NCBI GenBank assembly: GCA_964408825.1
Contig: CAYPAU010000009.1
Span: 1-34,688, forward strand
Reading direction: 5' to 3'
Origin: CAYPAU01 sp964408825
GTDB lineage: Bacteria > Patescibacteriota > Microgenomatia > Levybacterales > UBA12049
Length of the DNA stretch: 34,688 nt
Position numbers and translations under genes: made by a program
Shown: positions 14,926 through 21,310 of the stretch, piece after piece
How the letters are laid out: every line of letters begins with the position of its first letter
Numbering within the stretch: the first letter of the stretch is position 1
Notes under the pieces: model-generated
Told to the model about the DNA's origin: nothing
The model's database searches: none
The model's input: only the letters and a program-made list of their open reading frames with translations

Positions 14926-17088
14926 TTATACTGGCTTCGTATACTTTTCCCTTGATACTCTTATAACCTTTTCTCTATTTTGTGTAACGCTTCGTGGAAG
15001 AGGAAGTGTGGTACATAAAAACGGCGACTGGGTGATTCCGTCAACCGCAAGCTTTATAACTGCCTGAAAGTTGCCGAGCAAAAGTAAATCCTCTGCCTTA
15101 AATCTTTCTCCGAATTCTTTTCCGATATACGCAGAATCCTGAGCACCTATCAGAAACGACATCATGGTCCCGACATTTCCAAAGATTGCCGCTCTTACAT
15201 CTTCTGGAACCTGAGAAGTATATTGATTGGCCAGAATTAAATTGAGCCTGTATTTTCGCGCTTCAGATAAGATCTTGATAAAACTGGTTGTCGCGAAATT
15301 CTGAAACTCATCAACATAAAGATAAAAATCCCGCCTTTTCTCCTCCGGCACTGAAACTCTGTTCATTGCGGCAAGCTGGATCTTTGTAATTGTCATTGCT
15401 CCCAAAAGTGCCGCGTTGTCCTCGCCGATTCTTCCTTGTGATAAATTCAAAATCAAAATTTTTCCCTCATTCATAATCTTTTCAAGATCAACAGTTGACT
15501 TGGGATTTTTGATAATATTTCGCATCAAGTGCGACGACGTAAACTGCCCTACTTTATTTAAGATAGGAGAGATCGATTCGCTCTTAAGCCTTGGTTGCAT
15601 TTGTTCAAACTCATTTATCCAGTAATTGCGAAGAACCCTGTCTGTCATCCTCTCAACAACTCGGTGTCTGAAGTTATCATCGGTTAAAATATCCTGAACC
15701 ATAAGAAGTGTCGCATCCGGAAGACTTATAACCGATAAAAGGGCATTGCGCAAAATATATTCAAGCCGCGGCCCCCATGTGTGCCCGTAGAGTTTGTGGA
15801 AAATTGCAACGATTCCTGAAACCACAAGCTCCTTCTGCTCAGGATTATCAACAGACAAGGGATTTAGAGAAAAAGCATGCGTTTTATCCGCAGGATCAAG
15901 ATAAACTACGTCATTGACTCTAAAGGACGGGATATAATTTAAGAGTATCTCGCAAAGATCGCCGTGAGGATCAATTACGCAAAGCCCCTTGCGGTTTCGG
16001 AAATCATTTATTGCCATGTTTGCGATAAGAGTTGATTTTCCCGTACCTGTTTTTCCGATAAGATAAAAGTGTTTTCTTCGATCCTCCGATTTAATTCCAA
16101 AATTTGTAATTTTATTTTTAAACTGGGTTTGGGCAAAAAAATTAGTTTCTTCCTTTTCCTCCGAAGTTAAATATTCGGCAACAGGAAGGTTCTCGGGAGG
16201 CTCTGAAAGTATGGTCTTGTGCCACGAGATATTGTGAAGCGTTGCGAATTTGGCAGTTGGAAAATGGAAAAATGTGGCAATCTCTTCAACATTTAAAATC
16301 TGACTTCCGGGGACAAATCTTTTGTTTCTTTTTATCAAAGCATTTATCATTCTTTTTCTCTGCCAGAGATAACAACGGCGTAAAAGAAAACTGTTTCCCG
16401 AAGGATTATTAAAAGATGAGAAACTGTTTGCAATTTCATAGAGAAGCTGATTGCTCCTGACTCTTTCCTGCGATGAAACCGCAATTCTTATCGCTGTTTT
16501 AAAACCGTTCAGTTTTATCTTCTCCGTAATTACCTTAGCGTACGGATTTTGCAAAACCGCGCCTGAGGAATCTTTTTTCTTATCCAAAATTTTCCTCTCC
16601 CCTGCCCTCTGCCATCCCGAACCTATCGGTATTAGTAAAACCTGAAGCCATATTTTGTCCTCTTTCTTGGCTTTTGACAAAACCGAAACCATAGAAGACA
16701 TCGGGTCGACTTCCTTAAAATCCCGAAAGGTTCTTAAAGGATAAAGAAATCCCGATGTCGTTTTCATTTGTCCTAAGGAAAGAAAACCATCGGATAAAAC
16801 CGAAGGCAAAGGATCGCGGGTTTTTAGGAAAAGCGTCTTGGGATATTGAGAAGATAGCTGTGATTCTATAAAAGTTGTTAGAGTTTGAGGGATTGAGATA
16901 TAGAAATGGATAGTCTGATCCAGTACCCCGATTTCCAAAGTTATGGGGATTGCGATGGGAATAAAATTCAACAACCTCTTTCTCAAGGACACAAGACTTG
17001 AGAGGAACTGGACCATCGCCTCCGGCGTCTCCTCCGAAGTCCGGGAGGTTTTTACTTCCAAAAGTACTCTTTCGCTCTTATCGCTCAT
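14926..17088 (-). CDS. HerA/VirD4-like DNA-translocase ATPase, 720 aa
   Basis: A soluble P-loop ATPase of the conjugative-coupling/TraG-VirD4/HerA type. Walker A is LIGKTGTGKSTLIANMAI (~342-359), followed by KGLCVIDPHGDLCEILLNYI; Walker B is FYLYVDEFQNFAT (~585-597), then ILSEARKYRLNLILANQYTSQ, the typical TraG/DUF87 C-terminal motif. The N-terminal ~330 residues are a separate domain with no membrane helix, so it would have to work with another membrane component. Role: moving DNA, or possibly protein, through a type IV-like or pilus apparatus; no VirB-type partners are encoded in this window. The ATG at 17088 follows TATAAT by 8 nt with no SD. It could instead be a homologue of phage assembly ATPases, but length and motifs favour VirD4/HerA. 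Confidence 0.85.
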   Translation of the reverse strand: MSDKSERVLLEVKTSRTSEETPEAMVQFLSSLVSLRKRLLNFIPIAIPITLEIGVLDQTIHFYISIPQTLTTFIESQLSSQYPKTLFLKTRDPLPSVLSDGFLSLGQMKTTSGFLYPLRTFRDFKEVDPMSSMVSVLSKAKKEDKIWLQVLLIPIGSGWQRAGERKILDKKKDSSGAVLQNPYAKVITEKIKLNGFKTAIRIAVSSQERVRSNQLLYEIANSFSSFNNPSGNSFLLRRCYLWQRKRMINALIKRNKRFVPGSQILNVEEIATFFHFPTAKFATLHNISWHKTILSEPPENLPVAEYLTSEEKEETNFFAQTQFKNKITNFGIKSEDRRKHFYLIGKTGTGKSTLIANMAINDFRNRKGLCVIDPHGDLCEILLNYIPSFRVNDVVYLDPADKTHAFSLNPLSVDNPEQKELVVSGIVAIFHKLYGHTWGPRLEYILRNALLSVISLPDATLLMVQDILTDDNFRHRVVERMTDRVLRNYWINEFEQMQPRLKSESISPILNKVGQFTSSHLMRNIIKNPKSTVDLEKIMNEGKILILNLSQGRIGEDNAALLGAMTITKIQLAAMNRVSVPEEKRRDFYLYVDEFQNFATTSFIKILSEARKYRLNLILANQYTSQVPEDVRAAIFGNVGTMMSFLIGAQDSAYIGKEFGERFKAEDLLLLGNFQAVIKLAVDGITQSPFLCTTLPLPRSVTQNREKVIRVSREKYTKPV

Positions 17089-17096
17089 ACTATACT

Positions 17097-17102
17097 ATTA
17101 TA
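17097..17102 (-). promoter_or_regulatory. -10 element of the ATPase gene
   Basis: Perfect TATAAT on the minus strand, 8 nt before the ATG at 17088, at the edge of the 10-nt repeat cluster. No good -35 is visible and no SD follows, again suggesting a leaderless message. Confidence 0.5.
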
Positions 17103-17133
17103 TGACATATACGTCTTATAAGTCTTATACGAC

Positions 17134-17685
17134 TTATCTCCTGATGGAAGCTCTTTTTCGAAAGAGCTTCTCCGTATACCCGCCTTCCTTAATAAAACCT
17201 TCTTCAACCGCAGATATTTGTCTGTCGAGAAGAAAATTTGTTTGATGAATAAGACAAAGTATGCAATTTGCCGCTTCTTGTGGGTTTCTCATATACGACA
17301 TATAAGTCTTATATGTCCTATCCGACTTATAGGCAAGAGCTCTCACTCCCCGCGCTTCTGCCGATTCTTTCCCCCAGATCTTAAGTTCTTTCTGTCTTAA
17401 AAAGTCCTCATAATCTGCGAGAAGTTCTTCAAGACTTGCCCGGGCAACTCCCAAAAGTTTTAGTTCGCTTTTCTTGGAAGTCGCGGAAACCATAGATGCC
17501 TCTGCTATATTCTGTTTTCCGGAACGCGCCGCCTGAACCATTTGATCATAAGTCCTATACGACCTATTGGTCTTATAAGACATATAACGTCTGCAAAAGA
17601 GAACTGTTAAGTCATAAATAATAGTTGCGTTCTCGTAAGATTTAAGTTTTCTATAACCGCCGTAGTTTTTATTAATTCGTTCCAC
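17134..17685 (-). CDS. Four-helix-bundle (S23/Avd-like) protein with suffix domain, 183 aa
   Basis: The N-terminus INKNYGGYRKLKSYENATIIYDLTV and the motif TYDQMVQAARSGKQNIAEAS (about 50-70) are typical of the four-helix-bundle family related to proteins encoded in 23S rRNA intervening sequences and to Avd. The C-terminal part (NCILCLIHQTNFLLDRQI ... EGGYTEKLFRKR) matches the suffix domain that follows the bundle in some members. Function is not established for the family; a positively charged barrel that binds nucleic acid is the usual idea. Two stretches of Tyr/Lys/Ser/Thr repeats (about 33-46 and 118-132) are encoded by the local 10-nt repeat and stay in frame. No reverse transcriptase is nearby, so a diversity-generating role is not supported. 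Confidence 0.8.
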   Translation of the reverse strand: MERINKNYGGYRKLKSYENATIIYDLTVLFCRRYMSYKTNRSYRTYDQMVQAARSGKQNIAEASMVSATSKKSELKLLGVARASLEELLADYEDFLRQKELKIWGKESAEARGVRALAYKSDRTYKTYMSYMRNPQEAANCILCLIHQTNFLLDRQISAVEEGFIKEGGYTEKLFRKRASIRR

Positions 17686-17951
17686 GAATTAATTATACGA
17701 CATATAAGTCTTGCATGTCCTATTCTTTTTTTGTCTTATACGTCTTATACGACCTATCTTTTTCCACGACTTATTCGTCCTATCTTTCCAGCCCTTTTTA
17801 GCTTGACATATCCTATAATATTTGATATACTCCTTCAGCTTTTTTCGCCTTATACCCATTTTGCGGGTATTTTGCTTGTCCACCGGAGCTTTAGCGAAGG
17901 CGGATGCGAAACAGGCAGTGCTTTGAAGAATTTGTCGCAAGACTTTTTCTC

Positions 17952-17969
17952 TCAAAGAACGTTCTTTGA
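17952..17969. promoter_or_regulatory. 18-bp perfect palindrome (possible operator)
   Basis: TCAAAGAAC followed by GTTCTTTGA with no loop, 72 nt before the first island gene. It overlaps a possible -35 (TTGAAA, 17966-17971), so a dimeric regulator bound here could control the island. Function is inferred from shape and position only. Confidence 0.4.
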
Positions 17970-18040
17970 AAAGGTATGCAGAATTAATTTAAACGTATAG
18001 GTCTTATACGACTTATACGACCCATGAAAGGAGTCCAATA

Positions 18041-18241
18041 ATGGACTTTCAACTTCCCTACCAGGCCGTCTTAGCTTCACTGGTTTTGGCCGTTGCTCTC
18101 GTAGTTTACGGGGCAATCTTGGCCGATCCGGAGAAAGAAAGACAATTCTGGAGAAAAGTAGGTCGAGTGGCTCTGGGCATGTCTATCGCCTCAAGCGGTA
18201 TCGGCATAGTCCTCGGCCTCGCCCTGCTTAACCAGTTCTAG
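18041..18241 (+). CDS. Small two-TM protein, 66 aa (first island gene)
   Basis: Two hydrophobic helices, ~8-28 (VLASLVLAVALVVYGAIL) and ~42-63 (VALGMSIASSGIGIVLGLALL), joined by a charged loop ADPEKERQFWRKVGR. A strong SD, AAAGGAG (18027-18033), lies 7 nt from the ATG. This contrasts with the SD-less genes on either side of the island, and the codons are richer in G and C. It opens a run of similar small membrane proteins on the same strand. I do not recognise the family; holin-like, phage coat-like or regulatory micro-membrane proteins all have this layout. Confidence 0.75.
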   Translation: MDFQLPYQAVLASLVLAVALVVYGAILADPEKERQFWRKVGRVALGMSIASSGIGIVLGLALLNQF

Positions 18242-18306
18242 CGCTTGTGCATGCACTAGGTTTTGCTTCGAAAGAGGCTGACAAAGCGCCCGCACGAGCC
18301 TAGCCT

Positions 18307-18320
18307 TCGCGAAAACGCGA
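18307..18320 (+). promoter_or_regulatory. Hairpin leader of the second island gene
   Basis: TCGCG-AAAA-CGCGA stem-loop followed by ATTGTAAAAGA and an SD-like AAAGGGG. The 14 nt at 18317-18330 (GCGATTGTAAAAGA) are identical to 18542-18555 before the third island gene. Confidence 0.5.
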
Positions 18321-18340
18321 TTGTAAAAGAAAGGGGACGT

Positions 18341-18523
18341 ATGGAAACTGCTTTTTGGATTGTAACAGGCATTGTTGCTGCAACATACGTCATCGGATGG
18401 ATGATGATCAAGGGTTGGATTCTCGGTATGAGAAGGCCTCTGGGAACTCTCCTTCGACAACTGGGGATTGTAGCAGCGATAGGCCTGGTCATCTGGGCAG
18501 CCATAATCAATCTCGTACTCTAG
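18341..18523 (+). CDS. Small two-TM protein, 60 aa
   Basis: Two TM helices (~4-22, WIVTGIVAATYVIGWMMI; ~42-60, LGIVAAIGLVIWAAIINLV) with a basic loop LGMRRPLGTLLRQ between them. I chose ATG 18341 because AAAGGGG lies at 18330-18336; a longer upstream frame (from 18263) would read through the hairpin leader and is unlikely. It ends with TAG, immediately followed by the recurring CCTTCGCG spacer. Same topology as the other three island proteins of 60-66 aa, but sequence identity is low by eye. Function unknown. Confidence 0.7.
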   Translation: METAFWIVTGIVAATYVIGWMMIKGWILGMRRPLGTLLRQLGIVAAIGLVIWAAIINLVL

Positions 18524-18564
18524 CCTTCGCGCTCAAAAGGTGCGATTGTAAAAGAGAGGACGAA

Positions 18565-18747
18565 ATGTCCGCAACAGACATAGCCAACATCATAATAGTT
18601 CTAATCATGGTACTTATGGTGCCACTAGGCATCTGGGCATGGTTAGTGGAAAGACGAATTGGACAGCCTGAGAGGGGATGGTTTGTTATTTTTCTCATCT
18701 CGGTGGGAGAGATTATCGGCGCCCTCAGTCTCGCAGGTGTTATCTAG
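18565..18747 (+). CDS. Small two-TM protein, 60 aa
   Basis: Begins MSATDIANIIIV; TM1 ~6-27 (IANIIIVLIMVLMVPLGIWAWL), charged loop VERRIGQPERG, TM2 ~40-60 (FVIFLISVGEIIGALSLAGVI). The ATG is preceded by AGAGGA (18555-18560) and by the same 14-nt leader as the previous gene. Ends with TAG followed by the CCTTCGCG spacer, here as a 6-bp GAAA-tetraloop hairpin (18749-18764). Unknown function; part of the island series. Confidence 0.7.
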   Translation: MSATDIANIIIVLIMVLMVPLGIWAWLVERRIGQPERGWFVIFLISVGEIIGALSLAGVI

Positions 18748-18748
18748 C

Positions 18749-18764
18749 CTTCGCGAAAGCGAAG
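18749..18764 (+). promoter_or_regulatory. GAAA-tetraloop hairpin between island genes
   Basis: CTTCGC-GAAA-GCGAAG, six base pairs, starting 2 nt after the TAG of the third island gene and followed by the strong SD AAAGGAGG of the fourth. No U-tract, so more likely a processing or translation-related structure than a terminator. Confidence 0.55.
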
Positions 18765-18784
18765 AGGGTGAAAGGAGGTTGAAA

Positions 18785-18982
18785 GTGGCTGTAGTAGTAA
18801 TGTTCGTTGGGTTTCTGGTGTTAATCGCAACCATGCTCGTATTCCTTAACAGGGTGAGCTGGTACACAAGTCGATTGGGCGAGTGGACACCGGAAGGTGC
18901 TATGGGCATCATACTTCTAGGAATGCTCGTGATATTCCTGGAAGCTGGCCTAATAGCTATCCTGGTGTACATTCTTACCTAG
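18785..18982 (+). CDS. Small two-TM protein, 65 aa, GTG start
   Basis: AAAGGAGG (18771-18778) lies 6 nt before GTG 18785, which decides the start; the in-frame ATG at 18800 would be 21 nt away. TM1 ~2-21 (AVVVMFVGFLVLIATMLVFL), loop NRVSWYTSRLGEWTPEG, TM2 ~39-64 (MGIILLGMLVIFLEAGLIAILVYI). Ends with TAG followed by a 6-bp hairpin CTCGCC-TTA-GGCGAG (18984-18998). Function unknown. Confidence 0.7.
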   Translation: MAVVVMFVGFLVLIATMLVFLNRVSWYTSRLGEWTPEGAMGIILLGMLVIFLEAGLIAILVYILT

Positions 18983-19141
18983 CCTCGCCTTAGGCGAGAG
19001 ACTCTGAAAGGAGGTGAGGCCCAATCCACCCAGCCGCTTGTGTTCGCTCGAGTAAGTTTCCAATCGCGTCTGACGCGACAAAGAGACTCACGAAAGGCGC
19101 GCACAAGCTAAGTCACGTTCGACGTGGAGAAAGGAGCTCCT
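18983..19141 (+). other. Hairpin-rich island spacer with an orphan SD
   Basis: Three hairpins in tandem: CTCGCC-TTA-GGCGAG (18984-18998), TCGCGT-CTG-ACGCGA (19064-19078) and CACGT-TCG-ACGTG (19114-19126). A perfect AAAGGAGG (19007-19014) is not followed by any open frame longer than a few codons, so a gene may have been lost here. Confidence 0.5.
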
Positions 19142-19237
19142 ATGGACAGGGATAAGATTGTCATCCTCCTTTATGTCCTGGGAAGCGGCCTTTTCTTCGC
19201 GTTCTCAGTGCTGGCATTCCTGGGATATTTCGATTAA
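19142..19237 (+). CDS. 31-aa single-TM peptide
   Basis: MDRDKIVILLYVLGSG leads into FFAFSVLAFLG and ends GYFD: one TM helix (~6-28) flanked by charged ends. AAAGGAG (19130-19136) lies 5 nt before the ATG. Its length and single helix are like the small minor coat proteins of filamentous phages, but that is only a resemblance. The stop codon TAA runs into the SD of the next gene (AAGGAGG at 19236-19242), so the two are probably co-translated. Confidence 0.6.
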   Translation: MDRDKIVILLYVLGSGLFFAFSVLAFLGYFD

Positions 19238-19250
19238 GGAGGGGCAGAAT

Positions 19251-19358
19251 GTGACAGAGAAACGGCGACGACAACTGAATAGAAAGCACAGGCGGCGCAA
19301 GCGCAACAGGCGGACGAGACCTCTACCCATCGTTCAGACCCTTAAAACAGGGAGGTAA
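19251..19358 (+). CDS. 35-aa Arg-rich basic protein, GTG start
   Basis: The middle is almost entirely basic (EKRRRQLNRKHRRRKRNRR), with a short hydrophobic/polar end (PLPIVQTLKTGR). AAGGAGG lies 8 nt before GTG 19251. Proteins like this usually bind nucleic acid (protamine-like or ribosome-associated), which is inference. It is followed within two bases by another very basic small protein. Confidence 0.6.
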   Translation: MTEKRRRQLNRKHRRRKRNRRTRPLPIVQTLKTGR

Positions 19359-19359
19359 C

Positions 19360-19479
19360 GTGGCATCCCGCATGCACAAACGACCCAAGAAGAACAGCCA
19401 AACCAAGGGGGAACGCAGGGAGCAACGACATAAGAACGGTAAGAGACACCTGAGGAAACCGGGAAGGCAGCGGAAATGA
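19360..19479 (+). CDS. 39-aa Lys/Arg-rich basic protein, GTG start
   Basis: Begins MASRMHKRPKKNSQTKGERR; about 17 of 39 residues are Lys, Arg or His, with only scattered acids. GGGAGG (19350-19355) is the SD, overlapping the last codons of the previous gene. The stop TGA overlaps the next ATG (ATGA at 19476-19479). Likely a nucleic-acid-binding peptide; family unknown. Confidence 0.6.
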   Translation: MASRMHKRPKKNSQTKGERREQRHKNGKRHLRKPGRQRK

Positions 19480-19631
19480 AATTCCTGCTTGGCCTGACCA
19501 TCGGCGCAACCATCGGGTACGCCTACATCATTCTGATGTCGGCCGAAAGGGGGAAAAGACTCAAGGCTGAACTGATCGGAGAAGCAGATCCTCGAGATCC
19601 ACTCGGAGCGAGGCCCGCCAAAAGCGACTGA
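19476..19631 (+). CDS. 51-aa N-terminally anchored protein
   Basis: One N-terminal hydrophobic helix (FLLGLTIGATIGYAYIILM, 3-21), then a charged hydrophilic tail (SAERGKRLKAELIGEADPRD...). The layout resembles the small YtxH-type or anchor proteins, without a clear match. The ATGA overlap with the preceding basic-protein gene indicates coupled translation. Ends with TGA. Confidence 0.65.
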   Translation: MKFLLGLTIGATIGYAYIILMSAERGKRLKAELIGEADPRDPLGARPAKSD

Positions 19632-19808
19632 AGCATCTGGCGACCTAGAAGAGCGATGAGACCCATTGCGGCTATCTCAAACGAAAGGTGGTGATGCGCA
19701 AAGCGTTAACTGCAATAGAATATTGACGGGATTAAGCGGTTAAAAACCAACTATCCACCCAGTCTATGCGTATACCGCAAGGTGACGCTGTTCCAAAGGA
19801 GAAACAAA
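19632..19808 (+). other. Island spacer with possible mini-ORFs
   Basis: No ordinary gene. An SD-like AAAGGTGG precedes a ten-codon frame (19694-19726, MRKALTAIEY), and a 12-codon frame starts at 19656. Both are too short to assert. AAAGGAG at 19795-19801 is the SD of the next gene. Confidence 0.35.
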
Positions 19809-20744
19809 GTGAACACAGCAAGAATCGTAGCGGGGATAGCTGGAGCCCTGGTGGGGATGGCCGTATTGGTCGTCCTTTTCCTGCTGTTCCTCAACGTCGT
19901 GGGTGCGTGGCACGTCTTCTGGGGCGGCGGCGGCGACAACACGCCTACGCTTGCTTGCGGATCCGGCACGCATGAGTCCGACGGACTCTGCGTCGCAGAC
20001 CCGGCTACCCCGACGGACGGCGACCAGCCCGCGCCTACGCAGGCACCCGCAGGCGGCGGAACGACGACCAGTGGCGGATGCCGATCCACCAAGGACTACC
20101 AGCTTCAGGACCTTCCCGAGGTGGCGACTTCTGGAAGCCACATCAGGGTCCAGTTCTGGGACGACGGCACTCCGGGCGAGAAGGAAACCTTCCTTCCTGC
20201 CTCGGCCGCAGACGGCGGACGGTTCATTCTCACTCAGCCCCTTAAGGGCCACGTGTGGGAATTCGACGGTTGCACCGACCAGCAGATGCTGCAAGACGCG
20301 AATGCGACGACACAGCGCCGCTTGGCCGGACACGCCGATAACAAGGGCTACGTTGAGTGGACCTCAACTGGTCTGTTCCAGCCTTCCGGCCTGACCCAGA
20401 TCGGCACGGCAGCAGTCCAGCCACCGCAGGTCGCGGCAATACCCGCTCCGGCAGCCGGTTGCGATGGCGTGACCGAGATCCACCAACCGGTGGCTCAGGC
20501 TTGGACGCCTAGCGGCCAAGGAGGCTACGTCGTGGTCAACACCTGGTCCAATTGGCCAGGCTACGATCAGACGGTCGAGTACACGGTCCTCTTGGGACCC
20601 GGCGATCTCGCTAGCTTCAACGGAGGCGGCGACGCCACAGCCTGGTCGGCATCATGCCAGCAGGCAGCCCAAGACGGCTACAACAATTCGTCCTACAACA
20701 AGACGACGCTCGCCGACCTGATCTCCATGGGCCGCGCCCAGTAG
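19809..20744 (+). CDS. GC-rich membrane-anchored exoprotein, 311 aa, GTG start
   Basis: GTG 19809 is chosen because AAAGGAG (19795-19801) lies 7 nt upstream; an in-frame GTG at 19782 has no SD. One TM/signal-anchor helix (~8-34: GIAGALVGMAVLVVLFLLFLN), then a Gly/Asp/Pro/Thr linker (~43-90, including DGDQPAPTQAPAGGG) and a domain of ~220 residues with several Cys (CGSG, CVAD, GGCRST, FDGCTDQQ, AAGCDGV, SASCQQ) and many aromatics. Its base composition is far richer in G and C than the genes at either end of the window, with third positions mostly C or G. Unknown family; topology fits a surface adhesion or receptor-binding protein. Confidence 0.75.
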   Translation: MNTARIVAGIAGALVGMAVLVVLFLLFLNVVGAWHVFWGGGGDNTPTLACGSGTHESDGLCVADPATPTDGDQPAPTQAPAGGGTTTSGGCRSTKDYQLQDLPEVATSGSHIRVQFWDDGTPGEKETFLPASAADGGRFILTQPLKGHVWEFDGCTDQQMLQDANATTQRRLAGHADNKGYVEWTSTGLFQPSGLTQIGTAAVQPPQVAAIPAPAAGCDGVTEIHQPVAQAWTPSGQGGYVVVNTWSNWPGYDQTVEYTVLLGPGDLASFNGGGDATAWSASCQQAAQDGYNNSSYNKTTLADLISMGRAQ

Positions 20745-21143
20745 CCGGACAACATCCGGGGGCATAGTGGAACTCCGCCTGAATCGGTAAAGTCCACCTA
20801 GACATGCCCCTACTCTTGAGGGCGCGTGGAATCTTTCGAGGCCCCCCCTCCTCCGGAAGAAGTCCACCCAGATGCGCCCTCTCCAAGGCATCGGATCCAT
20901 CAGGGACGCTGAAGTTCGTTTGTTAGGAGACAAACGAAATATCTCGTGATTTAATCACGGATCGTCCCATCACGGGGAGGTTACACAAGCGCGAAAGCGC
21001 AGCTTAGGAATCATTTTGATTCTCTCTTGCTTCACCAATTGCGGTGATACCAAGACTGATCAATTTGATCCTTCGCTATCTGCATACCTTCCCTTTCCAA
21101 TCCATAAAGAGATTTGTGGCTTGAAAAGGGACTCATTAGCAAT
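20745..21143 (+). other. Hairpin-rich intergenic region, island right edge
   Basis: No gene supported. Contents: two similar AAGTCCACC(T/C)AGA motifs (about 20789 and 20860); a 9-bp hairpin TTCGTTTGT/ACAAACGAA (20915-20938); CGTGATT-T-AATCACG (20945-20959); GCGC-GAAA-GCGC (20989-21000); GAATCA-TTT-TGATTC (21008-21022). Composition drops back to AT-rich near 21,000, so the island boundary is about here. The run of hairpins could be a structured RNA. Confidence 0.45.
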
Positions 21144-21306
21144 TTGTCACTCCGTACGTCGAATGCATGAGAAGTTGAGTGAGACGTCAAGGGATGTCCC
21201 GATTAAATCGGGACTGGGACCCAGACAAGTGAGCGAAACTTTGAGAGCATGAGACTAGGCGTGACAAGAGTTTTTCGTACTTTTGTCGATACAAAAGTAC
21301 AAAGAG
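21144..21306 (+). repeat. Dispersed structured element, copy B
   Basis: Closing stem TTGTCAC (21144-21150)/GTGACAA (21261-21267): two base pairs differ from copies A and C, and both partners change. Inner stem AAGTT (21172-21176)/AACTT (21237-21241); apical hairpin GTCCCGATT-A-AATCGGGAC (21196-21214); 3' hairpin GTACTTTTGT-CGAT-ACAAAAGTAC (21277-21300). It ends directly in front of the GT2 start codon at 21311, so it could be the 5' leader of that gene. Confidence 0.75.
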
Positions 21307-21310
21307 AAAT

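Larger units (their letters stand above)
17100..18026. repeat. Clusters of an imperfect ~10-nt repeat (CTTATACGAC type)
   Basis: Five clusters of degenerate TTATACGACT/ATAAGTCTTAT units lie at about 17098-17138, 17285-17331, 17548-17587, 17693-17788 and 17996-18023. They sit both between genes and inside the four-helix-bundle gene, where they add peptides such as YKSDRTYKTYMSYM and RRYMSYKTNRSYRTY. Units are directly repeated with point variation and no uniform spacers, so this is not a CRISPR array. Confidence 0.75.

Noticed and set aside
17134..17685. Diversity-generating retroelement (Avd-like protein)
   Set aside because: No reverse transcriptase, template repeat or variable repeat pair is visible; the family also occurs outside such systems.
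17689..17955. 88-codon minus-strand frame upstream of the four-helix-bundle gene
   Set aside because: Largely a translation of the 10-nt repeats and of a CCACCGGAGC-type repeat; no start signal or domain.
17098..18026. CRISPR array
   Set aside because: The repeats are short, degenerate, partly inside a gene, and have no regular unique spacers; no cas gene is present.
18263..18340. N-terminal extension of the second island protein
   Set aside because: It would translate the hairpin leader; the SD at 18330-18336 marks ATG 18341 as the start.
18643..18972. Minus-strand frames opposite the island small genes
   Set aside because: No SDs or hydrophobic/domain signals; the plus-strand genes have consistent SDs and membrane helices.
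19764..20394. Long alternative frames on both strands of the GC-rich exoprotein gene
   Set aside because: High GC removes stop codons in other frames; only the 19809 frame has an SD, a TM anchor and sensible composition.
14926..20744. Complete filamentous-phage genome (ATPase plus small coat-like proteins)
   Set aside because: The ATPase is on the opposite strand, has the composition of the flanking genes and VirD4/HerA-type motifs; no replication protein is present. The viral idea is kept only as a hypothesis for the island.
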